A stretch of 41,347 bases of DNA from CAKZSB01 sp964646405 (GCA_964646405.1 CAZYDV010000014.1:1-41347), one strand, 5' to 3'. Numbered from the stretch's first letter, positions 1 through 7,919 are shown. Notes: generated by a model not told the origin, from the sequence alone. A program made the numbers and translations.

Positions 1-96
1 GTGATCCGCCTTGTTCACACTGCGGGTTACCATCGAGATGAATCCCGTTCATCACTTGTTGGTAGATGCGCTTTGCGGCGTATCTTCCCTACGGTT
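1..96. repeat. Direct repeat copy A, left of the MerR cassette
   Basis: Bases 1-96 align without gaps to 1204-1299. I counted about 16 mismatches in the first 93 positions, and similarity then fades. The copy may extend left of the window. Together the two copies bracket the three-gene MerR cassette. I see no transposase and no clear terminal inverted repeat. The repeat can be read open in one frame, but the substitutions are not concentrated at third codon positions, so I do not call it coding. Confidence 0.75.
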
Positions 97-129
97 TGCT
101 CGATCCGGGCTTTAAATCACATTTATCGC

Positions 130-160
130 TTGTGTTAAACCATGGTTTAAGTTGTAGGCT
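130..160 (+). promoter_or_regulatory. MerR-type promoter with 19-bp spacer and dyad operator
   Basis: A -35-like TTGTGT (130-135) is followed after exactly 19 bp by TAGGCT (155-160). The perfect 16-bp palindrome TTAAACCATGGTTTAA (135-150) sits between them, starting at the last base of the -35 element. MerR-family activators are known to use over-long 19-20 bp spacers with the dyad placed directly after the -35 box. The expected transcription start lies about 25 bp before the first cassette gene. The cognate regulator is probably the MerR protein encoded at 770-1165. The -10 match is weak, so its exact position is inferred. Confidence 0.6.
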
Positions 161-192
161 AATTCGGGAGATCGTCAGAAACTTGGAAAATC

Positions 193-513
193 ATGGCCGA
201 GCCTTTACTACAGAGCTGTACTCTCACACCGGCCGAGCAGAAATCACGTCACCGGTTATTGCGCGATACACTCATTCCAAAGGTTCGTCGGACCATACGC
301 GTTGGCAATAGCCTGCAAATTGAGTTAGAGCAGTGCGGTACGAATCGAGGGTTGCTGGAGGATTTCATCGCATTCGAAAAGAATTGCTGCGATTTTCTGA
401 GCTACTCGCTTACTGAAAACGGCACGCACTTGACTCTGACAATTCAGGCCTCGTCCGAGGCTGGTGATGTCATTGACAGCTTCCATCGACTTGTAGAAGA
501 TGCCAGGCAATGA
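193..513 (+). CDS. Small cysteine-pair protein, first gene of MerR cassette
   Basis: A 106-residue soluble protein of unknown function. The middle carries FIAFEKNCCDFLSY, a Cys-Cys pair after an acidic/aromatic stretch, followed by beta-like sequence ending near LTLTIQ. I recall similar small proteins with an E-x-x-C-C-x-F-L core beside MerR regulators and mercury-type transporters, but I cannot name the family. The ATG at 193 follows GGAAAA. The gene ends by ATGA overlap with the next gene at 510, so the two are probably translationally coupled. The Cys pair and the context suggest metal or thiol chemistry, which is inference. Confidence 0.7.
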   Translation: MAEPLLQSCTLTPAEQKSRHRLLRDTLIPKVRRTIRVGNSLQIELEQCGTNRGLLEDFIAFEKNCCDFLSYSLTENGTHLTLTIQASSEAGDVIDSFHRLVEDARQ

Positions 514-770
514 AGGCGCTGACCTGCAAGCTCCCAGGGCTTCTGAGGAAATTTCGCACACCGGCACTGGTTGTTCTAGTACTGTCAATCGTTGCTTGTG
601 AACTACCGCTATTGCTTGCGTTTCTCGGCATAGCAGGCTTTTTCAACTTCGACTCGACTATTCTGGTTTCACCTGTGTTGATGGATACTATCCGCCCTGT
701 CGGGATCGTTGTTGCGTTAATTTCTCTATGCTATCTAATCTACCGCTTCCGGCTCAGGATAAGACAATAA
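510..770 (+). CDS. Small two-helix membrane protein, MerT/MerF-like
   Basis: An 86-residue protein with two predicted membrane helices (about 18-44 and 58-80) and a basic C-terminus (YRFRLRIRQ). The first helix reads VACELPLLLAFLGIAGF, which resembles the first helix of MerT/MerF-type mercuric transporters. The usual vicinal Cys-Cys is replaced by Ala-Cys-Glu, so a classical metal relay through that pair is absent. The start overlaps the upstream stop (ATGA) and the stop overlaps the merR-like start (TAATG), so the three genes form one tightly packed operon. A transport role is an inference from shape and context; it could equally be an inner-membrane accessory protein. Confidence 0.6.
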   Translation: MKALTCKLPGLLRKFRTPALVVLVLSIVACELPLLLAFLGIAGFFNFDSTILVSPVLMDTIRPVGIVVALISLCYLIYRFRLRIRQ

Positions 771-1165
771 TGATTGGAGAAGTGGCAAAGCAGCTTAATA
801 TACCGGCGTCGACTATTCGATATTACGAGAAAAAGGGACTAGTCTCACCAGACCGCAAATCTGGCAAGCGAATATTCAGTGACATTGCGATAGTCAGGCT
901 GCAGTTTATTCAGCTTTGCCAGGCAGCAGGATTTACCCTTAGTGAAATTGGCGCGTTATTGACAGACTATACGCAGGATTCGAGCGGCAGTGGTCCGTGG
1001 CTTCCGATGGTGGAAATAAAGCTCACCGCGATCCAAAATCAGATTAGCAAGCTTCAGCGTACTGAAGCACTGCTGGGTGAGTTGGTGAATTGCCGATGCA
1101 AGTCAATTGACCAGTGTGTGAGTGTTGCGCTGACCAAACCTGTCAAGGGTGATGAGTTGCGATAG
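770..1165 (+). CDS. MerR-family transcriptional regulator with C-terminal Cys cluster
   Basis: A 131-residue protein. Residues 1-70 form the MerR winged-helix domain (IGEVAKQLNIPASTIRYYE, then GLVSPDR). A coiled dimerisation helix follows (about 80-105), and then a short Cys cluster, C108-x-C110-x5-C116. That spacing matches the last three of the four SoxR iron-sulfur cysteines; the first is Leu here, and metal sensing is the other option. The ATG at 770 overlaps the previous stop (TAATG). Being last in its own operon behind a MerR-type promoter at 130-160 suggests autoregulation. No merA or merP is adjacent, so I do not call it a mercury regulator. Confidence 0.88.
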   Translation: MIGEVAKQLNIPASTIRYYEKKGLVSPDRKSGKRIFSDIAIVRLQFIQLCQAAGFTLSEIGALLTDYTQDSSGSGPWLPMVEIKLTAIQNQISKLQRTEALLGELVNCRCKSIDQCVSVALTKPVKGDELR

Positions 1166-1203
1166 CACAGCAGGAGGAAACCCGACGCGTGAGCGAGGCA
1201 CGG

Positions 1204-1299
1204 GTGATCTGCCTTGTTCACACTGCGGGTTGCCAGCGGGACGAATCCTGTCAGTCACTTGATGGTAGATGTGCCTTACGGCTTATCTCCCCTATGGGA
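1204..1299. repeat. Direct repeat copy B, right of the MerR cassette
   Basis: This is the second copy of the roughly 95-bp repeat seen at 1-96, in the same orientation, in the 200-bp space between the MerR gene and the end of the fadJ-like gene. Just beyond it lie a 10-bp palindrome TTCGATCGAA (about 1305-1314) and a 7-bp inverted pair CTTACGG/CCGTAAG. No other full copy was found in the window by eye. Recombination between the copies would delete the cassette. Confidence 0.75.
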
Positions 1300-1366
1300 A
1301 TTCGGCATTCGATCGAAGGGACCGTAAGCCGACAGGCGCACGTGCCATTCAAACTTTACCATCCCC

Positions 1367-3502
1367 TTACACAGCCGGTTTTCGCAAGGGCTCGAAGGCC
1401 TTTGGGCCGATGGCGAATCGATCTCCGTACGCTGACGCAAACTGTGCGGCCTTTGCCTCGAATGCATCGACGCCAATACCGCGAATATACTGAAGCGCAC
1501 CACCGGTATAGGCCGGAAAACCAATCGCGAATATACCGCCGAGATTGGCTTCAACCTCGGTTCGCAAGACCTCTTCATCAAAACAGCGTAGTGTCTCGAT
1601 GGCCTGGCGATAGAGCAATCGTGCGACGGCCTGATCCATATCGACTTCACCGCTGCCCTGAAATTGCGCAAGACCTGGCCACAACGTTTTGCTTCCATCG
1701 TCGTGGTAATCGTAGAATCCACCGCCGTACTGACGGCCACCGCGACCCGCTTCGAGCATTTTGAAGGCGACGGCCTGGCTGCCGGCGCTGTCAACCGGGT
1801 AGCCGTTCTCAACGCCTAAACGCTTGTCCAGTGCGATATGGGTGTCGCGTACCTTTTTCGACAACACCATCGATACTTCATCAAAGACCGCAAACGGACC
1901 CACCGGCATACCGGCAATCCATGCGGCGCGCTCAATGGCGGCAGGGCTCATACCGTCTAGCAGCAGGCGCTGACCTTCATCGAGATAGGTGCCGAACACG
2001 CGACTGGTGAAAAAGCCGCGTGAATCGTTCACGACAATCGGCATATAGCCAATCTGCTGGACGTAGTCATAAGACTTTCGCAAAGTGTCTTCGGAGGTCT
2101 TCTCGCCCATGATGATTTCGACCACTTTCATCTTATCGACCGGGCTGAAAAAGTGCAGGCCGACAAATCGCGATGGATCGGGGCAGCTCTCGGCCAACAA
2201 TGAAATCGGCAGTGTTGAGGTGTTGGAGCCATAGACACCATCCGGCGATAACATGCCAAAGGTCTCGGGGATGACTTTTTCTTTGAGTGAAATATCTTCG
2301 AATACGGCTTCGATAATCAAGTCTGTGCCATTGAAACTGCCGTCATCGATGGTGGGTGTGATCAGGCTGAGTAAGTCTTCTTTGCGCTTTTCATCCATCT
2401 GGCCGCGCTTGATGCGTTTATCGGCAAGTGTTGCTGAATAACTTTTGCCTTTTTCGGATTTTTCGATCTCGGTATCTTTAAGTACCGATGGCAAGCCACG
2501 ACTGGCGTGCGCCCAGGCAATCCCGGCGCCCATCATGCCCGAACCGAGTATGGCCGAGGATGTCGCCTTCCAGCGATCACCCTGAGGACGCACCTTGCCG
2601 CTCTTGATTGCCTGCATGCCAAAAAAGAAGGTGGTAATGGCCGCTTTGCACTCGGGTGTTGAAATCAGCTTGCACAGCCCGCGGCTCTCGGCGCGCAACG
2701 CACTGTCGAAGTTCATGCGCATGGAATTGACGGCGACATCGAGCATGACTTCAGGTGCCGGCATCAAGCCGCGGGTCTTGCTGACCAGCATGGCGCTGCC
2801 CATGGTGGCTACCTGTCTGACACGCGGCGACAAGGCATCGCCTCCTGGATACCTGAATCCCTTTTTGTCCCAGGCTTGTGTGTGCGATTCCGGATTGGCT
2901 TTGATCCAGGCTTTGGCTGCTGGCACGAGATCATCGATGGTATCGACTACCTGATCGACCAGGCCGGCTGCCAGTGCCTTTTCAGGTTTTAACTGTTTGC
3001 CCTCGATGAGCAGTGGAGCGGCGGCTTCAAGTCCGATCAGTGCAGTAAGTCGCACGACACCACCCGCGCCCGGCAATAGCCCCAGCGTGACTTCCGGCAA
3101 GCCGACGACAGCATGCGGCTCGTCTACCACCACCCGATAATTTGAGGCCAGACACAACTCGTAGCCGCCGCCAAGCGCCGCACCATTGATCGCGGAGACC
3201 ACGGGTACCTGTAGTTGCTCCAGTTCGCGATAGGGACGTTTGTTTTGTTCTATATAACCCAGCGTCTGTTCATCGGATTTTTCTATTTTCAGAATCAGGT
3301 TCAGATCACCACCGGCAAAGAAGGTTTTCTTAGCCGACGTGAACACCACGCCGGTCAGGTCATCTTCGGCCCTCAGACGATCCAGCGTCTGGTTCATCGC
3401 TGGCAGGAAGTTTTCGTTCATGGTGTTGGCCGACTGACCGGACATATCCATGGTGACGGTGACGATGCCATCGACGTCTTTGTCGTAACGGAACTCTTGC
3501 AT
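1367..3502 (-). CDS. fadJ: FadJ-like 3-hydroxyacyl-CoA dehydrogenase / enoyl-CoA hydratase
   Basis: A 711-residue bifunctional beta-oxidation enzyme that hydrates trans-2-enoyl-CoA and then oxidises 3-hydroxyacyl-CoA with NAD. The N-terminal crotonase domain (about 1-190) has AALGGGYE (Glu115) and GLPEVTLGLLPGAGG (Glu137), the two catalytic Glu. The dehydrogenase starts near residue 315 with the Rossmann motif LGSGMMGAG (319-326) and has SNTSTLP and the catalytic His450 in LHFFSP. The length matches E. coli FadJ (about 714). The ATG at 3502 was preferred over an upstream in-frame start that lies inside the thiolase gene. It begins 10 bp after the thiolase stop, as in fadI-fadJ operons. Confidence 0.92.
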   Translation of the reverse strand: MQEFRYDKDVDGIVTVTMDMSGQSANTMNENFLPAMNQTLDRLRAEDDLTGVVFTSAKKTFFAGGDLNLILKIEKSDEQTLGYIEQNKRPYRELEQLQVPVVSAINGAALGGGYELCLASNYRVVVDEPHAVVGLPEVTLGLLPGAGGVVRLTALIGLEAAAPLLIEGKQLKPEKALAAGLVDQVVDTIDDLVPAAKAWIKANPESHTQAWDKKGFRYPGGDALSPRVRQVATMGSAMLVSKTRGLMPAPEVMLDVAVNSMRMNFDSALRAESRGLCKLISTPECKAAITTFFFGMQAIKSGKVRPQGDRWKATSSAILGSGMMGAGIAWAHASRGLPSVLKDTEIEKSEKGKSYSATLADKRIKRGQMDEKRKEDLLSLITPTIDDGSFNGTDLIIEAVFEDISLKEKVIPETFGMLSPDGVYGSNTSTLPISLLAESCPDPSRFVGLHFFSPVDKMKVVEIIMGEKTSEDTLRKSYDYVQQIGYMPIVVNDSRGFFTSRVFGTYLDEGQRLLLDGMSPAAIERAAWIAGMPVGPFAVFDEVSMVLSKKVRDTHIALDKRLGVENGYPVDSAGSQAVAFKMLEAGRGGRQYGGGFYDYHDDGSKTLWPGLAQFQGSGEVDMDQAVARLLYRQAIETLRCFDEEVLRTEVEANLGGIFAIGFPAYTGGALQYIRGIGVDAFEAKAAQFASAYGDRFAIGPKAFEPLRKPAV

Positions 3503-3512
3503 CTTTAACGAC

Positions 3513-4721
3513 CTATACGCGTTCGATAATTGAGGCGATGCCCATGCCGCCACCGACGCACATGCAGATCAACCCGCGTTTTAGCTGCCGGCGCTCCAGT
3601 TCATCGAGCACGGTGCTGACGAGACAGCCACCGGTCGCACCCAGCGGATGCCCCATCGCAATCGCACCGCCTACGACATTGAGCTTTTCATCCGGTACGT
3701 TGAGATCTTTTTGCAATCGCAGTGCAACCGATGCAAAGGCTTCGTTGATTTCTACCAGGTCGATATCATCGATGGTGAGCCCGGCTTTGGCCAGCGCCTT
3801 TTTTGATGCCGGCCCGGGGCCTGTCAGCATGATAGTTGGACAGGTTGCGGTGAGTGCGATGGAAACTACGCGGCCACGAGGATCGAGACCGAGGTCTTTG
3901 CCGGCCTGCTCGCTGCCGACCATCACCAGTGAGGCGCCATCGACAATGCCTGATGAATTGCCCGGTGTATGCACATGGCGGATCGCTTCGACCTCGGGGT
4001 ACTTTTTCAGGGCCACCGCATCGAAAGCCATCTTGCCCATTTGTTCAAAACTTGCGCGCAGGCCTGCCAGCGTTTGCAGATCGGTATCGGGTTTGATGAA
4101 ATCATCACGCTGCAAAATGGTGATGCCGTTGTCGTCGCACACCGGCACGACGGATTGGTCGAACCAGCCGTTGTCACGGGCGTGGGCTGCACGACGCTGG
4201 CTTTCAACGGCAAAGTTATCGACGTCATCACGGCTGTAGCCATCGATGGTGGCGATCAGATCGGCGCCAATGCCCTGTGGCACGAAGCCGGTCTGGATAG
4301 CGGTTTCCGGGTCTTCTGCAAATGGGCCACCGTCGGCGCCCATCGGCACGCGCGACATCGACTCATAACCACCGGCGCAAACCAGATCTTCCCAGCCAGA
4401 TGCCACTTTGGCCGCTGCGGTATTGAAAGTATCGAGACCGCTGGCACAAAAGCGATTGACCTGGGCACCGGGTACGCTTTCATCCCAACCGGCTTTCTGC
4501 AGTGCGATTTTAGGTAGCACGGCGCCCTGCTCCATCACCGGTGCGACACAGCCGAGCATCACGTCATCGACACGGCTGGTGTCCAGGTCGTGGCGCTGTT
4601 GCATTTCATCGAGCAAGGTAGTGACGAGGTTGATCGGTTTGACCTCGTGCAGCGTGCCATCGGCCTTGCCCTTCGAGCGAGGAGTACGCAGTGCGCTGTA
4701 GATGTAGGCGGCTTCTGCCAT
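3513..4721 (-). CDS. Acetyl-CoA C-acyltransferase (thiolase)
   Basis: A 402-residue thiolase that cleaves 3-ketoacyl-CoA to acetyl-CoA and a shortened acyl-CoA. The nucleophile Cys92 lies in VNRFCASGLD. The C-terminal signatures GGAIAMGHPLGATGG and CMCVGGGMG supply the His and the second Cys. It is upstream of and co-oriented with the fadJ-like gene, so it should be the thiolase partner of that complex. It is shorter than E. coli FadI (436) and resembles generic acetyl-CoA acetyltransferases, so I leave out a symbol. The start at 4721 gives MAEAAYIYSALRTP, the usual thiolase N-terminus; an in-frame ATG at 4766 would add 15 unconserved residues. Confidence 0.92.
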   Translation of the reverse strand: MAEAAYIYSALRTPRSKGKADGTLHEVKPINLVTTLLDEMQQRHDLDTSRVDDVMLGCVAPVMEQGAVLPKIALQKAGWDESVPGAQVNRFCASGLDTFNTAAAKVASGWEDLVCAGGYESMSRVPMGADGGPFAEDPETAIQTGFVPQGIGADLIATIDGYSRDDVDNFAVESQRRAAHARDNGWFDQSVVPVCDDNGITILQRDDFIKPDTDLQTLAGLRASFEQMGKMAFDAVALKKYPEVEAIRHVHTPGNSSGIVDGASLVMVGSEQAGKDLGLDPRGRVVSIALTATCPTIMLTGPGPASKKALAKAGLTIDDIDLVEINEAFASVALRLQKDLNVPDEKLNVVGGAIAMGHPLGATGGCLVSTVLDELERRQLKRGLICMCVGGGMGIASIIERV

Positions 4722-4806
4722 GAGGGGGCTCCGAATGAGTTGTTCGTTGGGTGCGGCTGTTATCAACCGTTAACGGTACGCAAAATCATAACGCAGCGCG
4801 CGATAA

Positions 4807-5595
4807 TCACGCATCACAGCGCTGCAAGTGTTCGCGAATGGCCGTGTTGAATGCGTCCGCCTGTTCAATGTTGATTGCGTGACCACCGTCGAGATCTACC
4901 ACGCTAAGCGAGGGCAGCGCCTGGCGGGCAAATTGTACGGCAGTCTGAAAGTGTTTCTCCCACACACCGTTGATCAGCAAGGTCGGTTGCGTAATGGAAT
5001 GAAACCGATCGCGAACCGACAATATGCTACGGGTGATGCGCACACTGTTGGCCAGAGATTGCGGCTGCAGTGACTTGGCATCGGCGACCATTTCGGCTTT
5101 GATGTCATCGGGTATGCGTCTGGCATTGAGTGGATGAACGGGCAGTTCGGTGATGGGCTTACCAGACAATAACACCTCGCGAATCTGCCCGCCGCGCGCC
5201 GACAGATCCGTGCCGTCTGTACGCTCCAGTGCGGAATTCGAATTGCAGAAGGCCTGGCCCATGACCACTTCGGGGTGCTGCAGCGAATAGAGCAGCGTCA
5301 GCCCGGCACCGAAGCTCTGCCCGACGATATACCAGCGATCGAAGCCGAGCGTTCGCCGAATAGCCTCGAACTGTTCGACGTAGGCCAGCGGTTCCATCTG
5401 CCGAGTATCAGCCGGCGCCGGCGAACGACCATGGCCCCACAACTCTACCGTCACCGGGCGGCAGAATGCCGCAAGCCCTGCCAGATTGGCGCGCCACTGT
5501 GCCCGACTGGACAGGAACCCGTGCAGTAACATCATCGGCGGACCGATACCTGGATGGACATCAAAGTGCAGGCGATCGGCTGGCAGTGCGCTCAT
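4807..5595 (-). CDS. Alpha/beta hydrolase
   Basis: A 262-residue cytoplasmic alpha/beta-hydrolase. The oxyanion region is LLHGFLSS (23-30), the nucleophile elbow is VGQSFGAG with Ser94, and the catalytic His lies in DGGHAIN near residue 241. The position that normally holds the acid Asp (after LLINGVW) is Glu, giving a probable Ser-Glu-His triad. It lies upstream of the thiolase-fadJ pair on the same strand, 85 bp away, so a thioesterase or esterase role in fatty acid breakdown is possible but not shown. The substrate cannot be read from the sequence. Confidence 0.85.
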   Translation of the reverse strand: MSALPADRLHFDVHPGIGPPMMLLHGFLSSRAQWRANLAGLAAFCRPVTVELWGHGRSPAPADTRQMEPLAYVEQFEAIRRTLGFDRWYIVGQSFGAGLTLLYSLQHPEVVMGQAFCNSNSALERTDGTDLSARGGQIREVLLSGKPITELPVHPLNARRIPDDIKAEMVADAKSLQPQSLANSVRITRSILSVRDRFHSITQPTLLINGVWEKHFQTAVQFARQALPSLSVVDLDGGHAINIEQADAFNTAIREHLQRCDA

Positions 5596-5755
5596 GTGTT
5601 GAAACGTCCGGGCGTCAAGGTTTTACAATCAACGATTGATGGCGAAGTTTCGGGGCGGCCAGACTTTGTTGAACAACAAGTCATCACCAGAGCCTATCAC
5701 TTCAAGGCCGTTTTTTCGCTACAGGGAACCGCTGAGATGCCATGTCGCTGAACGG

Positions 5756-6304
5756 TCAAGCGCTGACTGTGGCCAGCGCCTGCAAGTGTCCGTGAATACG
5801 ATTACCCACATTAGACAGGCGATAGCTGACCGCTGGCGGCGCGTGCGCGGTTGACACCCTGCGGGATACCAGACGTCGCTGCGTGAGCTGGCTCAGACAC
5901 AGTGACAGTGCGCGATCAGTAACCGGTTCGAGTTGTCGCCGCAATTCGCCATAGCGCGTCTCGACCGGCAGACAACTGATCAGCGGCAGTGACCACTTGC
6001 TGCGCAACACCAACTGATCCGTCCCCGGGATGACCATACCATGCAGACTGAGCGACCAGCACGCGACCCGCTCACCGGTGCCTGTCAATCGATAGCTGGC
6101 ACGCAATGGATGTCCAAGACCGGGATTATTTTCCAATAGCCCCAACTCCACCAGATGCACCACACTGGCTTGCATGGCGGTACGTCCACAACCGGCAGCG
6201 GCAGCAAGCGGCGACGTGCGCCCGGGAACACCCTCGGCGAGCAGACGCAACACGGTGAGCGACCAGGTGCGTGAGCAGAGCTTGACGAGTTCTGTTTTGT
6301 CCAT
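5756..6304 (-). CDS. Tandem HxlR-like winged-helix regulator
   Basis: A 182-residue protein built from two HxlR-like winged-helix units. The first (about 1-85) begins LVKLCSRTWSLTVLRLLAEG. The second (about 95-175) begins LVLRSKWSLPLISCLP and has RYGELRRQLE, ALSLCLSQLTQRRLV and VSYRLSNVGNRI, the typical wing. HxlR proteins normally have one such domain and bind DNA as dimers; here the dimer seems to be in one chain. It is divergent from the VOC-family gene, with a 13-bp palindrome in the 51-bp gap. No Shine-Dalgarno precedes the ATG, because the operator ends only two bases upstream. It probably controls itself and the neighbour. Confidence 0.75.
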   Translation of the reverse strand: MDKTELVKLCSRTWSLTVLRLLAEGVPGRTSPLAAAAGCGRTAMQASVVHLVELGLLENNPGLGHPLRASYRLTGTGERVACWSLSLHGMVIPGTDQLVLRSKWSLPLISCLPVETRYGELRRQLEPVTDRALSLCLSQLTQRRLVSRRVSTAHAPPAVSYRLSNVGNRIHGHLQALATVSA

Positions 6305-6321
6305 TTAGTATAGTTACTATA
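6282..6321 (+). promoter_or_regulatory. Promoter and HxlR-type operator for the divergent pair
   Basis: TTGACG (6282-6287) and TAGTAT (6306-6311) are separated by 18 bp and point toward the VOC-family gene. Overlapping the -10 is TATAGT-T-ACTATA (6309-6321), a 6+1+6 inverted repeat of the TAGTnACTA kind associated with HxlR regulators. The -35 lies inside the start of the regulator gene and the operator sits directly before its ATG. Binding here could block both directions. Confidence 0.55.
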
Positions 6322-6355
6322 TTTTTGGGAACACTGCAACGCTAGGGAGCACAGC

Positions 6356-6727
6356 ATGGCCACGATCACCCCCGACGACAAAATCACCATCGCGATGTCG
6401 GTTACAGACCGAGCAGCAACCGCCGCGTGGTTCAAAGAACACCTGGGTTTCGAGCAAATATTCGCTGTCGATGAAGCCGGCTGGACAGAGCTTGCCACCA
6501 ATACACCCGGTGTCACGATTGGCCTTGGCGATAGTGAAGAAGTCTCACCGGCGAGCACGACCCCGGTATTTGGCGTGGCCGATTTCGACGCTGCCCACGC
6601 AGCACTCGCAGCGGCTGGTGTGATGCTTGACGACACCATGGAGATCGAGGGGATGGTGAAACTGGTGACGTTCTACGATCCGGACGGCAACCCTTTGATG
6701 ATTGCGCAGGATTTGTCTGGCGGATGA
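6356..6727 (+). CDS. VOC-superfamily (glyoxalase-fold) protein
   Basis: A 123-residue vicinal-oxygen-chelate protein. The N-terminal half has ITIAMSVTDRAATAAWFKEHLGFE, and the C-terminal half has GVADFDAAHAALAAAGV and the closing motif VTFYDPDGNPLMIAQD. The single two-module domain fits small glyoxalase/bleomycin-resistance/dioxygenase relatives, which usually bind a metal and act on an electrophile or are orphan. AGGGAG about 9 bp before the ATG is a good ribosome site. It is divergent from an HxlR-like regulator; HxlR regulators often respond to quinones or aldehydes, so a detoxification role is plausible but not proven. Confidence 0.85.
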   Translation: MATITPDDKITIAMSVTDRAATAAWFKEHLGFEQIFAVDEAGWTELATNTPGVTIGLGDSEEVSPASTTPVFGVADFDAAHAALAAAGVMLDDTMEIEGMVKLVTFYDPDGNPLMIAQDLSGG

Positions 6728-6789
6728 CGGCCTGCGCGCGGCTCCCCACCAGGAGTAACCGTGCACACTTGCGCCCGGGTTAAGACAGG

Positions 6790-7851
6790 CTAATTCAGGC
6801 GGATCGTTCCGAACGTGCTAGGGTCGCGATCGGAGCGATCGCCGTCACCAATCCATCCTTCCGACCCTTCGCGCAGACCTCCATTGTCGTCGTCGGTAAT
6901 TTCGACATCAAAGCCGACAGGCTCGCCAAGGCTGATGTTCAAGTCTGCGAAAGATAAAAACACCTCCAGCTCATACTCGCACGCCGAATTTCCCGACGGC
7001 AGGAAGTTGTGTCTGACACAGCTACCCAAACCGCAAAACGGATTGTCGCCGCCCTTCGAGACGATCATCTGCTGTGTTGATCTGACGAATGCGAACTGAA
7101 AATCATCGAAGCCGTCGTAACTGCTGTTATCGCTGTCAGCCCCATCGACATAGATAAACACCGTGTCGTCATGCCAGTACTGCCCATCGCCATCTAACGC
7201 GCTGTTATCGCCCTGCAGGGTTTGGTCCTGACCACAGATGTAGACGACCAGCTCGGTGCCGTCGTGGCGCAATGCCATCGTCGTGACACTATCGTCTTCT
7301 GGTGCATCATTCGACACATCTTCGTCTATACCATCTGCCGACAAATCTTCAAACGCCCCACCAAAACTCGTCTGTAGCGGCACTTGCACATCAAAAGCGG
7401 ACAACAGATTGCGATTCTCACGCGCCTCGGACAGATTGGTCCGACGATCACCATCCAGATCAAAGCCGGGACCGGTACTGGTGTAATCCGAGACGTTCAA
7501 CTCGGTGGTGCCCGCCTCAACAGTCGTTTCAAGATCTGCGAGTAGCACTGCCGTCGTGCCCTCAATCGCATACCAGGCGAGATACAATTCGTTGTTTCTA
7601 CCAGCGGGGATGTTAACAATAGTGCTCGCATCGTTGGCGCCTGTCACCGGCACAGAACGCTGCAATTCACCATTGACACTGACTCGAAATTGCAGTGTGG
7701 TGTTGGCAAGCGAGGCGATACGTCGAATATCTGCCGGCATCGGTGCGGTCAGTCGGTTACCGTCGAGAACGACTGCCGCATCGCCGAAACAGCCGGCGAG
7801 CAGAATGGCTAATCCGGCGGCCAGAAGCGGATATCCAGTTTTTAGACGCAT
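6790..7851 (-). CDS. Predicted lipoprotein with EF-hand-like loop and CBM9-like C-terminus
   Basis: A 353-residue exported lipoprotein. The signal peptide ends in the lipobox LLAGC (Cys21). A calcium-loop-like DLDGDRRTNLSE (131-142) resembles dockerin/thrombospondin EF-hands. The C-terminal part (about 160-353) is acidic and ends FDVEITDDDNGG...STFGTIRLN, the pattern of CBM9-like sugar-binding domains. Four Cys (CGQD, FCGLGSC, SACEYE) could form disulfides. AAGG sits 8 bp before the ATG. It is flanked by unrelated genes and no polysaccharide enzymes are nearby. Binding of carbohydrate or calcium at the cell surface is an inference from domain likeness. Confidence 0.65.
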   Translation of the reverse strand: MRLKTGYPLLAAGLAILLAGCFGDAAVVLDGNRLTAPMPADIRRIASLANTTLQFRVSVNGELQRSVPVTGANDASTIVNIPAGRNNELYLAWYAIEGTTAVLLADLETTVEAGTTELNVSDYTSTGPGFDLDGDRRTNLSEARENRNLLSAFDVQVPLQTSFGGAFEDLSADGIDEDVSNDAPEDDSVTTMALRHDGTELVVYICGQDQTLQGDNSALDGDGQYWHDDTVFIYVDGADSDNSSYDGFDDFQFAFVRSTQQMIVSKGGDNPFCGLGSCVRHNFLPSGNSACEYELEVFLSFADLNISLGEPVGFDVEITDDDNGGLREGSEGWIGDGDRSDRDPSTFGTIRLN

Positions 7852-7919
7852 GTGGGTATACCTTCTAATTCGCTAAAAAAGAGTAACACAGCGGGTACCG
7901 CAATGATGTTTACTTCAGG

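Noticed and set aside
1..1299. Integron attC sites flanking the MerR cassette
   Set aside because: The repeats lack the conserved GTTRRRY/RYYYAAC core sites and paired R/L boxes, the cassette holds three genes with its own promoter, and no integrase is seen.
1189..1764. Open frame of 191 codons on the plus strand
   Set aside because: It runs across the repeat and antisense through the fadJ-like gene, with Arg-rich, implausible composition; it is a shadow.
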